Counted from the stretch's first letter, positions 16,315-24,917 are shown. The stretch is 56,516 bases of DNA from an uncultured Clostridia bacterium (GCA_934647305.1 CAKUFI010000009.1:1-56516), one strand, 5' to 3'. The notes: generated by a model not told the origin, from the letters alone. Made by a program: numbers and translations.

Positions 16315-17280
16315 TCAGTTTTCTTTTAGACGCACGGCGGGCCGTTTTTGATCCCCGCCGGGCGAAAGGCGTTCCGTCAGGCGCACGAGCGGCGCGAGAA
16401 CCGGCGCCATCAGAATTAGCTCCAGCGCCCTGAACGCCGTGTTCAGGTTGGCCAGGATTCTCGCGGGCTGTTCCGGCGAGCAGGCGGTCAGCCAGGCCTC
16501 AATCGGAAACACGCGCATCGTCAGCAGCGCCGCCGCCGCGCCGAACCCGTTGAACACCAGGTGAAACAATGCCGCCCGCCGGCCCTCGCCCTTCGCGCCC
16601 GCGCCCAGCAGCAGCTCCGTCGAGCAGGAGCCCAGCGTGCTGCCCGCGATCAGCCAGACCGCGCTTTCCATCGGCAGCGCGCCCGCCGCCGCGAAGGTCT
16701 GCATCAGGCCCACGAACGCCGTCGAGCTCTGCAGCCCCGCTGTCAGCAGCAGCGAACACACGAACGCCGCGCCCGGCCCGCTCATCGCCCGCATAAGCCC
16801 CTGCGCCCAGCCGCCTGCCTCCGCCAGTCCGCTTTCGACCAGCTCCATGCCTAAAAACAGCATCCCCAGGCCGCACAGCGCGCCGCCCAGTCGGTCAAGC
16901 GCCGCCCTTTTTCCACCCACAACGCGCATCAGCGCGCCCGGGAGCAGCAGCAGCGGCCCCCAGTCGGTCAGGTTCAGCGCCAGCAACTGCCCCGTCACTG
17001 TCGTGCCCACGTTCGCGCCCATAATCAGCGCCGCGGCCTGCAAGAGGCTCAGCCTGCCCTGATCCAGCAGCTCGATCGCCAGGCAATTCGTCGCGTCCGA
17101 GGACTGCACCACCGCCGTGAACGCCGCGCCGGTCAGTACCGAGCGCCCGGTCGTACCCGTCGCCCGCGCAAGCCCCCGCAGGAGTCGTTTGCCCGCCAAG
17201 GCGCGCATCTGCTCGCTCAGGCACTTCATCCCGGCCAGAAACAGCCCTACCCCCGCGCTGATCCACAGCATCAGACTCAT
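16315..17280 (-). CDS. Na/Pi-cotransporter II-related membrane protein
   Basis: This 321-residue polytopic protein contains the inverted pair of QSS motifs that defines the Na/Pi cotransporter family: QSSDATN near residue 59 and QSSTAFVG near 180, plus GANVGTTVTGQ and GSTLGSCSTE. Family members move phosphate with sodium, but bacterial short forms without a C-terminal PhoU domain, such as this one, are poorly characterised. It starts at ATG behind GGAGGGG and lies downstream of mosaic repeat copy B. Confidence 0.88.
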   Translation of the reverse strand: MSLMLWISAGVGLFLAGMKCLSEQMRALAGKRLLRGLARATGTTGRSVLTGAAFTAVVQSSDATNCLAIELLDQGRLSLLQAAALIMGANVGTTVTGQLLALNLTDWGPLLLLPGALMRVVGGKRAALDRLGGALCGLGMLFLGMELVESGLAEAGGWAQGLMRAMSGPGAAFVCSLLLTAGLQSSTAFVGLMQTFAAAGALPMESAVWLIAGSTLGSCSTELLLGAGAKGEGRRAALFHLVFNGFGAAAALLTMRVFPIEAWLTACSPEQPARILANLNTAFRALELILMAPVLAPLVRLTERLSPGGDQKRPAVRLKEN

Positions 17281-17338
17281 CGCATCCCCTCCCCGTGCAG
17301 TCTATGCGGGGAGGACATTCGAGAGGCCACCTTTTTGA

Positions 17339-17568
17339 CCGGGCAGTGCCCGGCTCCACTTGCTGCCGCCGATTCTATCAGGGTGTAAGTGCGACACCGG
17401 AAGCATCGCTTTGCCGTAACACTTTTTTGACCCTGTAAGCATTGCTCCGGGAACAATGACCCACGCCCCATTCGGGGAATAACCATTCTGCATGATCTGC
17501 CGTTACGCGGATCAAAGTGTTTTCCGGGAGAGCTCGAGAGGCGCCTTTTTTAAAAAGGCGGCCTCTCG
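17339..17568. repeat. Mosaic intergenic repeat, copy B
   Basis: It aligns with 3125-3422 from CCGGGCAGTGCCCGG (17339-17353) through ATTGCTCCGGGAACAA, CCCCATTCGGGG, CTGCATGATCTGC and ACGCGGATCAAAGTG. It ends in the perfect hairpin CGAGAGGC...GCCTCTCG (17535-17568), 8 bp behind the trmL stop. A half-hairpin relative (GAGGACATTCGAGAGGCC) lies at 17311-17328 near the other end. No gene is visible in 17281-17576. Confidence 0.85.
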
Positions 17569-17576
17569 AACGTACT

Positions 17577-18086
17577 TCACACGTAGTCCACCCAGCCGCC
17601 GGCGGGACTGGTCAGATGTCCTTCGGCGGACAGGCCCGGGAAGTCCTGCTGCCTGAGCGCCTCATAGAGCAGCACGGCGACCGAGTTGGCCAGGTTGAGC
17701 GAGCGCGCCTCGGGCCGCATCGGGATGCGCACGCAGTCGTCGTAGCGCTTTTCCAGCAGCTCCTCGGGCAGGCCGCGGCTTTCCCTGCCGAAGAACAGGA
17801 AGTCGCCGTCGCGATACTGCGCCTGGGCATAGCTCCTGGGCGCCTTGGTAGTGGCGAAGAAGCAGCGCGCGTCCGGGTGCCGGGCGAAAAAGTCGTCCAG
17901 GCTGTCATACACGCGGTACTTCATCAAAAACCAGTAGTCCAGTCCCGCCCGCTTCATGTACCTGTCGTCCAGTTGAAAGCCCAGCGGCCGAATCAGGTGC
18001 AGCATGCTGCCGGTCGCGGCGCAGGTTCGGGCGATGTTGCCGGTGTTCTGGGGGATTTCCGGCTCGACGAGCACGATGTTCATCAT
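17577..18086 (-). CDS. trmL: tRNA (cytidine(34)-2'-O)-methyltransferase TrmL
   Basis: TrmL methylates the ribose of the wobble base in tRNA-Leu isoacceptors. The 169-residue protein is a minimal SPOUT methyltransferase with NIVLVEPEIPQNTGNIART at the N-terminus, FLFFGRESRGLP, and the knot region IPMRPEARSLNLANSVA that binds SAM. Length is normal. It follows the VanW gene by 11 bp and probably shares its transcript. A repeat hairpin lies directly behind the stop. Confidence 0.94.
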   Translation of the reverse strand: MMNIVLVEPEIPQNTGNIARTCAATGSMLHLIRPLGFQLDDRYMKRAGLDYWFLMKYRVYDSLDDFFARHPDARCFFATTKAPRSYAQAQYRDGDFLFFGRESRGLPEELLEKRYDDCVRIPMRPEARSLNLANSVAVLLYEALRQQDFPGLSAEGHLTSPAGGWVDYV

Positions 18087-18097
18087 ACGCCCGTCTC

Positions 18098-19636
18098 CTA
18101 TCGACCCACGTAGTAGATGTTGCCTGCGGCGGGGTAGGTGCTGTAGCAGAGCACCTCGCTGGAAATCTCGTCGCCGTTGGCGGCGTAGCGGTGCTTGTAG
18201 GCCACGGCCTTGTATCCCCCGTGCGCCTTCTGCTTGAGCTCGGTGATGCCGGTGGGCAGGTCGTTGGTGTAGCGGTATTCGTCCTCGCCCGGCTCCAGCT
18301 CGGAAAGCGTCTCGGCGGTGATCTTGATGTACTCGCCGTTGGGCAGCTTCTTGCCGTAGATCGACATCACCAGGTATTTTTTGTCATTCTCGGTCACGAT
18401 TTCGCCCATGATGTAGACTGGCACGTCGCTGGAGTTGGTAAACTTGAAGTCCTGATTGGGCCAGGAAACGGCCGCGTCCTTGCCCTTGTCCACGTAGTTG
18501 ACCGGGCGGGAGTGCGGGTTGCGGGTGGTGATGGTCAGGTCGGACTTGACCACGGCGTTAAACAGGGTGGTGGATACCTGGCAGATGCCTCCGCCCACCT
18601 CCTGCACCGACAGGCCGTCCGAGAACGCGCCGGCCTCCTTAAAGCCGCGCTCGGCGGTGCGCTGACCCACCGTGCCGTTAAACGAGAAGGTCACGCCCGG
18701 ATCGACGCGCACGCCGCTGAGGATCTCCACGGCCAGCCGGATGTTGTTCAGGCGGTTCTTGCTGCTGTCGTAGATGCGGGTCTTGGCGCTATCCACCAGG
18801 CCGCAGGTCTGCTGAAGCTCCGCCTGGGTCAGGCTGGGCGCGATCGTCTGCGCCGAAACGGCCACCGTCGTGCCGCCCGCGCCCGAGCGAAGCGCCGACA
18901 GCGCGCTCTGGTACAGCTGCTCCTTGTCCACCGACAGACCGTTCTTTTCGGCAGTGAACACAAAGGACTGATTCGCCGTGTCGAAGGAGGCGATGCTCGC
19001 GTTTTCGGCCTCATAGGAGATGGAATCCGCCACGTCGTCCGTGATGACGCGCAGCAGGGACTCGTCGAAGCCCGAGCTCACGGTGAACGCCGCGCCCTGG
19101 CTCTTCACCTCGCGAATCTGCTGATAGCGGCTCTGCACGCTGCCCGCGTGGCCGATCTGATAGGCCTTCGAGGCGACTTCCTCGTAGTCGGACTGATAGT
19201 CCAGGTCGTCCGCGGTGATGCTCCAGGTCTGGTTTCCGTAGGCCAGCGTGACCGAGCACTGCGCCTTCTTCGCCTCCTCGCGGCTCTGAAGCGACGCGAG
19301 CACCTCCTGATACGACCGGCCGGCCACGTCCGCACCGTCGATCGTCACACCCTCATAGTAGCCGTTCTGGTCCACCGTCTGGCGCATGGCCTTGAACTCG
19401 CGATAGGACAGCTGCTCGCGCCAGGCGATGATGCCCACGCCCAGCAGCACCGCGCTCATCAGGATCGTGACCGGCAGCGCCCACCAGCTGTTTTTCTTAT
19501 TGCGGCGCTTCTTGCGGGAGTGCGCGCTCTTCTTGCGGCGCGCGGCGTTTGCGCGGGAGGCGTTGCTGCGCGCGGAGGATTTTTTTGCGCCGCCGACGCT
19601 CTTCTTGCGCGCGGGCGCGGTTTTCTTTTCAGGCAT
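18098..19636 (-). CDS. VanW-family protein with putative peptidoglycan-binding domain
   Basis: This 512-residue membrane-anchored protein has a long Lys/Arg/Ser/Ala-rich cytoplasmic segment (1-48), one transmembrane helix (about 51-71), an extracytoplasmic region resembling the PG_binding_4 domain (about 90-300) and a VanW domain (about 305-435) with FSFNGTVGQRT and GGGICQVSTTLFNA. VanW domains occur in vancomycin-resistance clusters and in many clostridial envelope proteins, but their activity is not established. No van genes are near. It starts at ATG behind AAAGGAG, 18 bp after rqcH. Confidence 0.9.
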   Translation of the reverse strand: MPEKKTAPARKKSVGGAKKSSARSNASRANAARRKKSAHSRKKRRNKKNSWWALPVTILMSAVLLGVGIIAWREQLSYREFKAMRQTVDQNGYYEGVTIDGADVAGRSYQEVLASLQSREEAKKAQCSVTLAYGNQTWSITADDLDYQSDYEEVASKAYQIGHAGSVQSRYQQIREVKSQGAAFTVSSGFDESLLRVITDDVADSISYEAENASIASFDTANQSFVFTAEKNGLSVDKEQLYQSALSALRSGAGGTTVAVSAQTIAPSLTQAELQQTCGLVDSAKTRIYDSSKNRLNNIRLAVEILSGVRVDPGVTFSFNGTVGQRTAERGFKEAGAFSDGLSVQEVGGGICQVSTTLFNAVVKSDLTITTRNPHSRPVNYVDKGKDAAVSWPNQDFKFTNSSDVPVYIMGEIVTENDKKYLVMSIYGKKLPNGEYIKITAETLSELEPGEDEYRYTNDLPTGITELKQKAHGGYKAVAYKHRYAANGDEISSEVLCYSTYPAAGNIYYVGR

Positions 19637-19654
19637 ATGGACGTCCCTTCTCCT

Positions 19655-21382
19655 TTACTCTGCTTCTTTGGCGATGTGGTCGCACGGAGTCACGTATAGC
19701 GTGCGCTGCTGGGTATAGATGACGAAGCCGGGCTTCGCGCCCGCGGGCTTCTTGACGCGCTTTTTCTGTGTGTAGTCGACCGGCACCTGATGCCCGGTGC
19801 GGCCCTTGCTGTAGTAGGCCGCCAGGCAGGCCGCCTCGTGCAGCGTGCGTTCGGTCGGCCGGGTATTGACCACGATCACGTGCGAGCCGGGCATGTTTTT
19901 GGCGTGCAGCCACCATTCCTCCGGCTGGGCGGTCGCGGTCAGCTTGTCATTCTGCACGTTGTTCTTGCCCACGAGGATGATGTCCCCGTCGGTCGAGGTA
20001 AACTTCATCGGCTGCGAGGGCGGCAGCGCCTTCATCTGCCGGCGGTTGCGGTTCTCCTTCACGTAGCCCTGCTTTTCAAGCTCCGCGCGGATCTCGGACA
20101 GCTCGGCCTCCTCCTGGCACTTGCTCAGGTTGTCCATCTGTCCCTCGAGGTAGTACAGTTCCTCCTCGGTCTTTGCCTTCTGCTCCGCGGCCAGCCGCTG
20201 CGCCGAGCGCGCCTTCTGATAGAGCTTGAAGTAGCGCTGCGCGTTGGCTCCGGGCGACAGGCGCACGTCCAGCTCGACGCGCAGGGGCTTGCACTCCGGG
20301 TCGTAGTAGTTGGGCAGGTCGGCAAACCTTGCCCCCCGCTCGATCTGCGCGATCGAGGCGGTCAGCAGCTCGCCCTTGATGCGGTATTCCTCCATGCGCT
20401 CGCTGTCGGCCAGCGCTTCCTCCTGCCGGGCCAGCTTCTTTTCGCAGCGCTCAATGTTGTTCTTGAGCACGTGGCTCAGCGACGCGGACTTTTGCTTGAT
20501 CCGCTCGATCTGCTCGCGCGTGCGGTAGAACGCGTCCAGCGCCTCGCCGAGGGTCGCGAAGGTCTCCCGCCTAAACGAGGAGCGGGTGCGGTACTCGAAC
20601 GGGGTCACGTCCGCGGCCTTGCCCTCCTCGTCATAATAGACGGTCGGCGCGTCCGGAAGGTTCTCCCTTTTTAAAAGTTTTACCAGCATACGCGCAGCCG
20701 TTTCCCGGTCGCAGTTTTCGGCGCGCGCCGCCTCGTCCCCGGCGATGCGCAGGGCGAATTCGCGGGCCGTCGCAGGCGACAGGCCGGTCACCGCGGCCGA
20801 CAGTGCCTGGGCGAGCGTCCCCTGCATGACCAGGTGCGCGAAAACGTCCGCTTCCTTCGCCTGGTCGTAGGGAACCTTGTCCTGCATGGGCGGCCGCTCG
20901 TAGATCAGGCCGGGCAGCACCTCGCGCACGCGGCTGATCTCCTCGGTCACGTGCCGCGCGCTGTCGATGATCTTTCCGGTCGGGCCGACCAGTATGAGGT
21001 TCGAGTGCCTGCCCATGAATTCGCACACCAGCGTCTTTCGCGTCAGGTCGCCCATTTCCTCCATCGTCTCGAACTCGACCTCGAGGATGCGGTCGCCGCC
21101 CACCTGGCGCACGGCCTGCACCCTCGCGCCGCTGAGGTGCTTGCGAAGCAGCATGCAGAACGTCGGCGGCTCGAGCGGGTTGTTTTTTTTCATTTGAGTC
21201 AGCTGCGCGCGGGCGCTGTTGGGGCTGGCCGTGAGCAGCAGCGGGCAGTTTTTGCCCTGGGATCGAATCACAAGGACGATTTCGTCCTGCTCGGGCTGGG
21301 TAATCTTGTCCACCCGGCCGCCGGCAAGCGCGCTTTGCAGCTCCCGGGCCAGGTACCCCAGCATGAGACCGTCCATCGGCAT
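19655..21382 (-). CDS. rqcH: Ribosome quality-control protein RqcH (NFACT family)
   Basis: RqcH binds obstructed 50S subunits and directs C-terminal alanine tailing of stalled chains. The 575-residue protein has an N-terminal NFACT-N domain (MDGLMLGYLARELQ, EFMGRHSNLILV), a central coiled-coil (about 280-420, charged heptads) and the C-terminal NFACT-R domain with STDGDIILVGKNN and WWLHAKNMPGSHVIV. It was formerly annotated as fibronectin-binding protein. It is the first gene of the rqcH-vanW-trmL unit. Confidence 0.94.
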   Translation of the reverse strand: MPMDGLMLGYLARELQSALAGGRVDKITQPEQDEIVLVIRSQGKNCPLLLTASPNSARAQLTQMKKNNPLEPPTFCMLLRKHLSGARVQAVRQVGGDRILEVEFETMEEMGDLTRKTLVCEFMGRHSNLILVGPTGKIIDSARHVTEEISRVREVLPGLIYERPPMQDKVPYDQAKEADVFAHLVMQGTLAQALSAAVTGLSPATAREFALRIAGDEAARAENCDRETAARMLVKLLKRENLPDAPTVYYDEEGKAADVTPFEYRTRSSFRRETFATLGEALDAFYRTREQIERIKQKSASLSHVLKNNIERCEKKLARQEEALADSERMEEYRIKGELLTASIAQIERGARFADLPNYYDPECKPLRVELDVRLSPGANAQRYFKLYQKARSAQRLAAEQKAKTEEELYYLEGQMDNLSKCQEEAELSEIRAELEKQGYVKENRNRRQMKALPPSQPMKFTSTDGDIILVGKNNVQNDKLTATAQPEEWWLHAKNMPGSHVIVVNTRPTERTLHEAACLAAYYSKGRTGHQVPVDYTQKKRVKKPAGAKPGFVIYTQQRTLYVTPCDHIAKEAE

Positions 21383-21439
21383 GAATCAGTTTCCTCCATA
21401 TTTTAACCGGCGCAGCGCGCGCAGAATATTCCATTTCCT

Positions 21440-21468
21440 ATTATAGCCTACTCTTCGGCAAAAGGCAA
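21440..21468 (-). promoter_or_regulatory. Promoter of rqcH
   Basis: On the minus strand TTGCCT (21463-21468), a 17 bp spacer and TATAAT (21440-21445) lie ~58 bp ahead of the rqcH ATG. Confidence 0.7.
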
Positions 21469-21499
21469 TTGAATTTTCCGTGCATTTCTGGAAATGCGC

Positions 21500-21528
21500 T
21501 TGCCCCGCCTCCCTGCGTGTGATAAAAT
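21500..21528 (+). promoter_or_regulatory. Promoter of the GerMN gene
   Basis: TTGCCC (21500-21505), a 17 bp spacer and TAAAAT (21523-21528) lie 75 bp ahead of the chosen start. It diverges from the rqcH promoter. Confidence 0.55.
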
Positions 21529-21603
21529 GGCAGGTATGGCGACATACCCCCTCGCGCCGTTGAATAGACTTGCCTTGAAACGGAACGCAAGGAGGGTATG
21601 CGT

Positions 21604-22704
21604 ATGAAGCCAATAAACGATCAACGGAAGCTCTATCTGCTGGCGGCGGCGCTGCTCGCGCTGTCGGTCGTGTTGTGCCTGGTGTGGAAGGTGTGGGAGC
21701 CGCCGAAGGAGGCAAGCGCCCCGTCCCCGACCGCCTCGCCCGAAACGACCGCCGAGGCCACCATCCTGCCGGATGCCACCACCTCGCCGGTCTCCGCGCA
21801 GGGGACGCTCGAGGGCGGCGTGCGCACGACCGTCTACTATCAGGACAACTATGGGTATCTCGTGCCGGTCGAAAAGACCATCGCCGAGCAGACCGGCGTC
21901 GCCAAGGCCACGCTCGCGCTCATGGTGTCCTCCCCGCGCAACGACATGGAGGCCGCGCGCCTGGGCCTGCGCACGGTCATTCCCGAGGGCACCGAGCTCG
22001 ACCTGGACATCTCCAAGGGCAACGCCCGCATCAACCTGACCGGCGACGTCTCCTCTCTGCCCGACGCCCAGGCCGAAGCCAACATGGTCAGCGCCATCGT
22101 GCAGACGCTCACCGAGTTTGACTCGGTCGAGACGGTCTCCTTCCTGATCAACGGCCGTCAGGCGGCGAAGCTGCCCCATGGAACCAGCGTTTCCGGCGTG
22201 TTTTCGCGAGGCCTTGTCAACCTGGAATCGGCCTCCGCCTCGCTGCCGCCCGAGGACGCGCAGACCGTCATGCTCTACTTTCCCGGCGACTCGGCCTCGG
22301 TCATCGTGCCCGTCACGCGCATGGTCTACGGCCAGGCCGACGTGAACACCGCCGTGCTCGAGCTGCTCAAGGGGCCCAGCGCGCAAAGTCCGCTCGAAAA
22401 CGCACTGCCCTCCGGCTGCGGCCTGATCGACGCGACGCTCAAGGACGGCGTCGTCACCATCAACTTCACCTCCGACTTCATCAAGATCGCCGAGGAAAGC
22501 GACGGCGGACGCATGGCCCTGCGCGCGCTCTCCCTCACCTGCTCCCAGTTTCCCGGCGTAGAGCGGGTCGAAATCCAGGTCGAGGGCAAGCCCTACGACG
22601 CGGGTCTGCCCACCTCCGCCCTGCCTACCTTTGTCAACAGCGCCGACGAAATCAACGAAAACCGTCTGCTCTCCCAATCCGCTCAGCTCTTCGAGCTCGA
22701 GTGA
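21604..22704 (+). CDS. Membrane-anchored protein with two GerMN domains
   Basis: The 366-residue protein has an N-terminal transmembrane anchor (about 10-28, no lipobox), a Pro/Thr/Ser-rich linker (about 34-65) and two GerMN modules (about 75-195 and 220-340), each with the GNARINLTGD- or DGVVTINFTSDF-type strand. GerM is needed for spore germination and cortex formation in Bacillus, and related domains occur in clostridial envelope proteins. The second ATG (21604) was chosen because it lies 8 bp behind GGAGG, while the first lies only 2 bp behind it. A dispersed hairpin follows the stop by 12 bp. Confidence 0.87.
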   Translation: MKPINDQRKLYLLAAALLALSVVLCLVWKVWEPPKEASAPSPTASPETTAEATILPDATTSPVSAQGTLEGGVRTTVYYQDNYGYLVPVEKTIAEQTGVAKATLALMVSSPRNDMEAARLGLRTVIPEGTELDLDISKGNARINLTGDVSSLPDAQAEANMVSAIVQTLTEFDSVETVSFLINGRQAAKLPHGTSVSGVFSRGLVNLESASASLPPEDAQTVMLYFPGDSASVIVPVTRMVYGQADVNTAVLELLKGPSAQSPLENALPSGCGLIDATLKDGVVTINFTSDFIKIAEESDGGRMALRALSLTCSQFPGVERVEIQVEGKPYDAGLPTSALPTFVNSADEINENRLLSQSAQLFELE

Positions 22705-22716
22705 GGGGAGGACGTT

Positions 22717-22750
22717 CGAGAGGCGGCCTTTCTGAGAAAGGCCCCTCTCG
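22717..22750. repeat. Post-stop palindrome, copy C
   Basis: The hairpin CGAGAGGCGGCCTTT...AAAGGCCCCTCTCG lies 12 bp after the GerMN stop. The following CTCCCGGAAAGCACTT is shared with the copies behind trmL, the rRNA methyltransferase and in ftsW. Confidence 0.85.
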
Positions 22751-22792
22751 AGCTCTCCCGGAAAGCACTTGCAAGATAATCTGTTTTCCACC

Positions 22793-22895
22793 AGCCAATG
22801 TAATTCTTGCTCGATATGCAGAAGGAACGAGGGAATACTCGACCCGACTGCTTCCAGCCAATATACCCCTGCCCGATACGCTCAGGGAACGGCGC
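22793..22895. repeat. Imperfect direct repeat upstream of the methyltransferase gene
   Basis: Two ~40 bp segments (from 22793 and from 22854) share CCAGCCAAT, a CTTGC/CTGCC block, CGATAYGC and GGAACG at a period of about 61 bp. No reading frame with a ribosome site is visible in the gap 22705-22919. Confidence 0.6.
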
Positions 22896-22919
22896 ACAAA
22901 AGAAAGAAGGAACCGCCTC

Positions 22920-24035
22920 ATGAATTGGACTGCAAGCACCGCCTTTGGCCTGGAGGGCCAGACCGCCAAGGATCTCAAGCGACTGGGCATCGAAGAGGTC
23001 TCGCCCCGCCAGACCGGCGGCGTAGACTTCACCGCCACTCCCGAGCAGGCGTACCGGGCCAACCTGTGGCTGCGCTGCGCCGACCGGGTGCTGCTCACCG
23101 TGGGCCGGTTCGAGGCGCGCTCCTTCGAGGAGCTGTTCGAGCAGGTCAAGGCGCTGCCATGGGAGGACTACATTCCCCTGCGCGGCGCTTTTCCCGTGCG
23201 CGCCCACTGCGCCCGCTCCACACTGATGAGCCCGTCCGACTGCCAGTCGATCACCAAGAAGGCGGTGGTCGAGCGGCTCAGGCGCACCTACCGCACCGAC
23301 TGGTTCGAGGAGGACGGCGCAATCTATCAGATCGACGTCTCGATTCACGCGGACGTGGTCACCGTCTCGCTGGATTCCTCCGGTCAGGCGCTCTCCCGCC
23401 GCGGCTATCGCACCTGGAACGGCGAAGCCCCCCTGCGCGAGACGCTGGCCGCCGCGCTGGCGCTGCTCTCCCCCTGGCGAAGCGCGCTGCCCCTGCACGA
23501 CCCCTGCTGCGGCACCGGCACGCTGCTGATCGAGGCCGCCTTCATCGCCCTGAACCGCGCGCCGGGTCTGATGCGCGAGTTCGCCTGCGAGGGCTGGGGC
23601 TTCATGCCCGAGGAAGCCATGCGCCAGGCGCGGGACGAGGCGCGCGAGCTGTTCGAGGCGGGCAAGGCGCGCCCCGTACACATCTCCGGCTCGGACATCG
23701 ACCCGCAGGCGCTGGAGCTGGCGCGCAGGCACCTTCAGCAGGCCGGCCTTTCCGGGCGCATTTCCCTCGAACGGAAGGATCTGCGCGACCTCACGCTGAC
23801 CGCGCCCGGCGGCGTTTTCCTCACCAACCCGCCCTATGGCGAGCGCCTGGGCGACCGCAAGGCCGCTGCCGCCGTCGAAAGGCAGCTCTACCAGCTCAAG
23901 TCCCGCTGCCCCTCCTGGACGCTGTGCGCCATCAGCGCCGACCCGTCCTTCGAGCGCAACGCCGGCCGTCGCGCCGACAAGAAGCGCCGCCTGTACAACG
24001 GCCGCCTGGAGTGCGACTTCTTCACGTTCAGGTAG
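22920..24035 (+). CDS. THUMP-domain class I RNA methyltransferase (RlmL/YpsC-like)
   Basis: This 371-residue protein has an N-terminal ferredoxin-like/THUMP region (1-160) and a C-terminal N2-guanine/N6-adenine methyltransferase domain with DPCCGTGTLLIEAA (SAM-binding motif I), GSDIDPQALELA and catalytic NPPYGER (303-309). It matches the single-domain Firmicutes homologues of the N-terminal half of E. coli RlmL, which makes m2G2445 in 23S rRNA. The exact target here is inferred. AGAAGGA precedes the ATG. Residues upstream of this start in the open frame are translated repeat and are excluded. Confidence 0.91.
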   Translation: MNWTASTAFGLEGQTAKDLKRLGIEEVSPRQTGGVDFTATPEQAYRANLWLRCADRVLLTVGRFEARSFEELFEQVKALPWEDYIPLRGAFPVRAHCARSTLMSPSDCQSITKKAVVERLRRTYRTDWFEEDGAIYQIDVSIHADVVTVSLDSSGQALSRRGYRTWNGEAPLRETLAAALALLSPWRSALPLHDPCCGTGTLLIEAAFIALNRAPGLMREFACEGWGFMPEEAMRQARDEARELFEAGKARPVHISGSDIDPQALELARRHLQQAGLSGRISLERKDLRDLTLTAPGGVFLTNPPYGERLGDRKAAAAVERQLYQLKSRCPSWTLCAISADPSFERNAGRRADKKRRLYNGRLECDFFTFR

Positions 24036-24043
24036 AGAACGTT

Positions 24044-24077
24044 CGAGAGGCGGCTTTTCTAAGAAAAGCCCCTCTCG
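24044..24077. repeat. Post-stop palindrome, copy D
   Basis: CGAGAGGCGGCTTTTC...GAAAAGCCCCTCTCG begins 8 bp behind the methyltransferase stop and is followed by the family tail CTCTCCC...AAGTGCTTTGATCC. It has compensating changes relative to copy C in the stem (CTTTTC/GAAAAG versus CCTTTC/GAAAGG). Confidence 0.85.
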
Positions 24078-24207
24078 AACTCTCCCAAAAAGTGCTTTGA
24101 TCCACGAAGTGTACGTACTGCAAGAATCGCTTTCCCCCGAATCCGTCGCGGTTCCGGCGGCGTTGAAAGCCACTTTTCACCCGAATCCAGAACATCACCG
24201 AAACGTC

Positions 24208-24513
24208 AAAAGAGGCGCGCAAGGCGTCTCTTTTCAGACTGTCGCCCCCCGGAGAGCTCGAGAGGGTCGCAGCCCTCTCGAACTTTCAATCGCGCCCAGC
24301 GGCGTGTACGGTGGGCACGGGGCGATTTTTGCGCCGGAAAATCTCATTTTCCAGAGAAAAAATCGTTTCCCTGCAGGCTCCGCGCCCGAAAAATCTTCGA
24401 TTTTTAGCGGAGACTGGTGAGGGTGGCAGTGGCGGGGGAGCTTGCTTCCCCGTCCACCAGCTTGTCAAAACCTTTTTGACAAGCTGAAAAGAGGCGCGCA
24501 AAGCGTCTCTTTT
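24208..24513 (+). repeat. Hairpin-rich dispersed element, copy 2, with flanking duplicated hairpins
   Basis: The core 24235-24486 (CAGACTGTC to GACAAGCTG) is the reverse complement of 11835-12089 with high identity. It has the same order of palindromes, including AAAAATCTTCGATTTTT and GGGGGAGCTTGCTTCCCC. It is flanked at 24208-24234 and 24487-24513 by a 27 bp hairpin (arms AAAAGAG.../...CTCTTTT), 26 of 27 bases identical between sides but different from the hairpin around copy 1. Together with copy D it fills most of the 490 bp gap 24036-24525. No gene is supported there. Confidence 0.88.
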
Positions 24514-24525
24514 CTCTATGTACCC

Positions 24526-24708
24526 TCAAAACGCGCACTTGAGCGCCACCCCCAGCGCCACCAGCGCCAGCCCCAGCAGGCTCAGCCAGAACCTCAGCGG
24601 CAGGAAAATAATCAGAATCAGTCCCCCCGCCGCGATCAGTATCACGCCCAGTATCCGCAGCGGCGCGCAGGGCGAGCACAGCCTGAGACACGTCTCCTTT
24701 CTGCTCAT
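24526..24708 (-). CDS. Small membrane protein, two helices
   Basis: This 60-residue protein has a short Cys-containing N-terminus (MSRKETCLRLCSPCAPLR) followed by two hydrophobic segments (about 19-36 and 40-58) with Gly/Leu-rich character. GGGAGG lies 9 bp ahead of the ATG. It is isolated between the hairpin element and tRNA-Arg. I recognise no family. Confidence 0.6.
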   Translation of the reverse strand: MSRKETCLRLCSPCAPLRILGVILIAAGGLILIIFLPLRFWLSLLGLALVALGVALKCAF

Positions 24709-24762
24709 TCACACGGCACCTCCCCTTGCTACACCGTATTCCGCGGGCCCGGGGCGCGTGCA

Positions 24763-24800
24763 CAAAAACGAAGGCCCTCCGGTCTTTCCGGAGAGCCTTC
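24763..24800 (-). terminator. Terminator of tRNA-Arg
   Basis: On the minus strand GAAGGCTCTCCGG...CCGGAGGGCCTTC is followed by GTTTTTG, directly behind the encoded CCA end. Confidence 0.85.
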
Positions 24801-24876
24801 TGGCGCGCCCGACACGATTCGAACGTGCGATCTAACGAGTCGGAGTCGTTCACTCTATCCACTGAGCTACGGGCGC
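24801..24876 (-). tRNA. tRNA-Arg (anticodon CCG)
   Basis: The acceptor stem GCGCCCG/CGGGCGC, D arm, anticodon stem AACGA/TCGTT around loop CTCCGAC (anticodon CCG), T loop TTCGAAT and an encoded CCA (24801-24803) are all present. Confidence 0.96.
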
Positions 24877-24888
24877 ATGTACTCATAT

Positions 24889-24917
24889 AGTATACCGCAG
24901 CGCGGGCAAAAATGCAA
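24889..24917 (-). promoter_or_regulatory. Promoter of tRNA-Arg
   Basis: TTGCAT (24912-24917), a 17 bp spacer and TATACT (24889-24894) on the minus strand lie 12 bp ahead of the tRNA 5' end. Confidence 0.8.
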
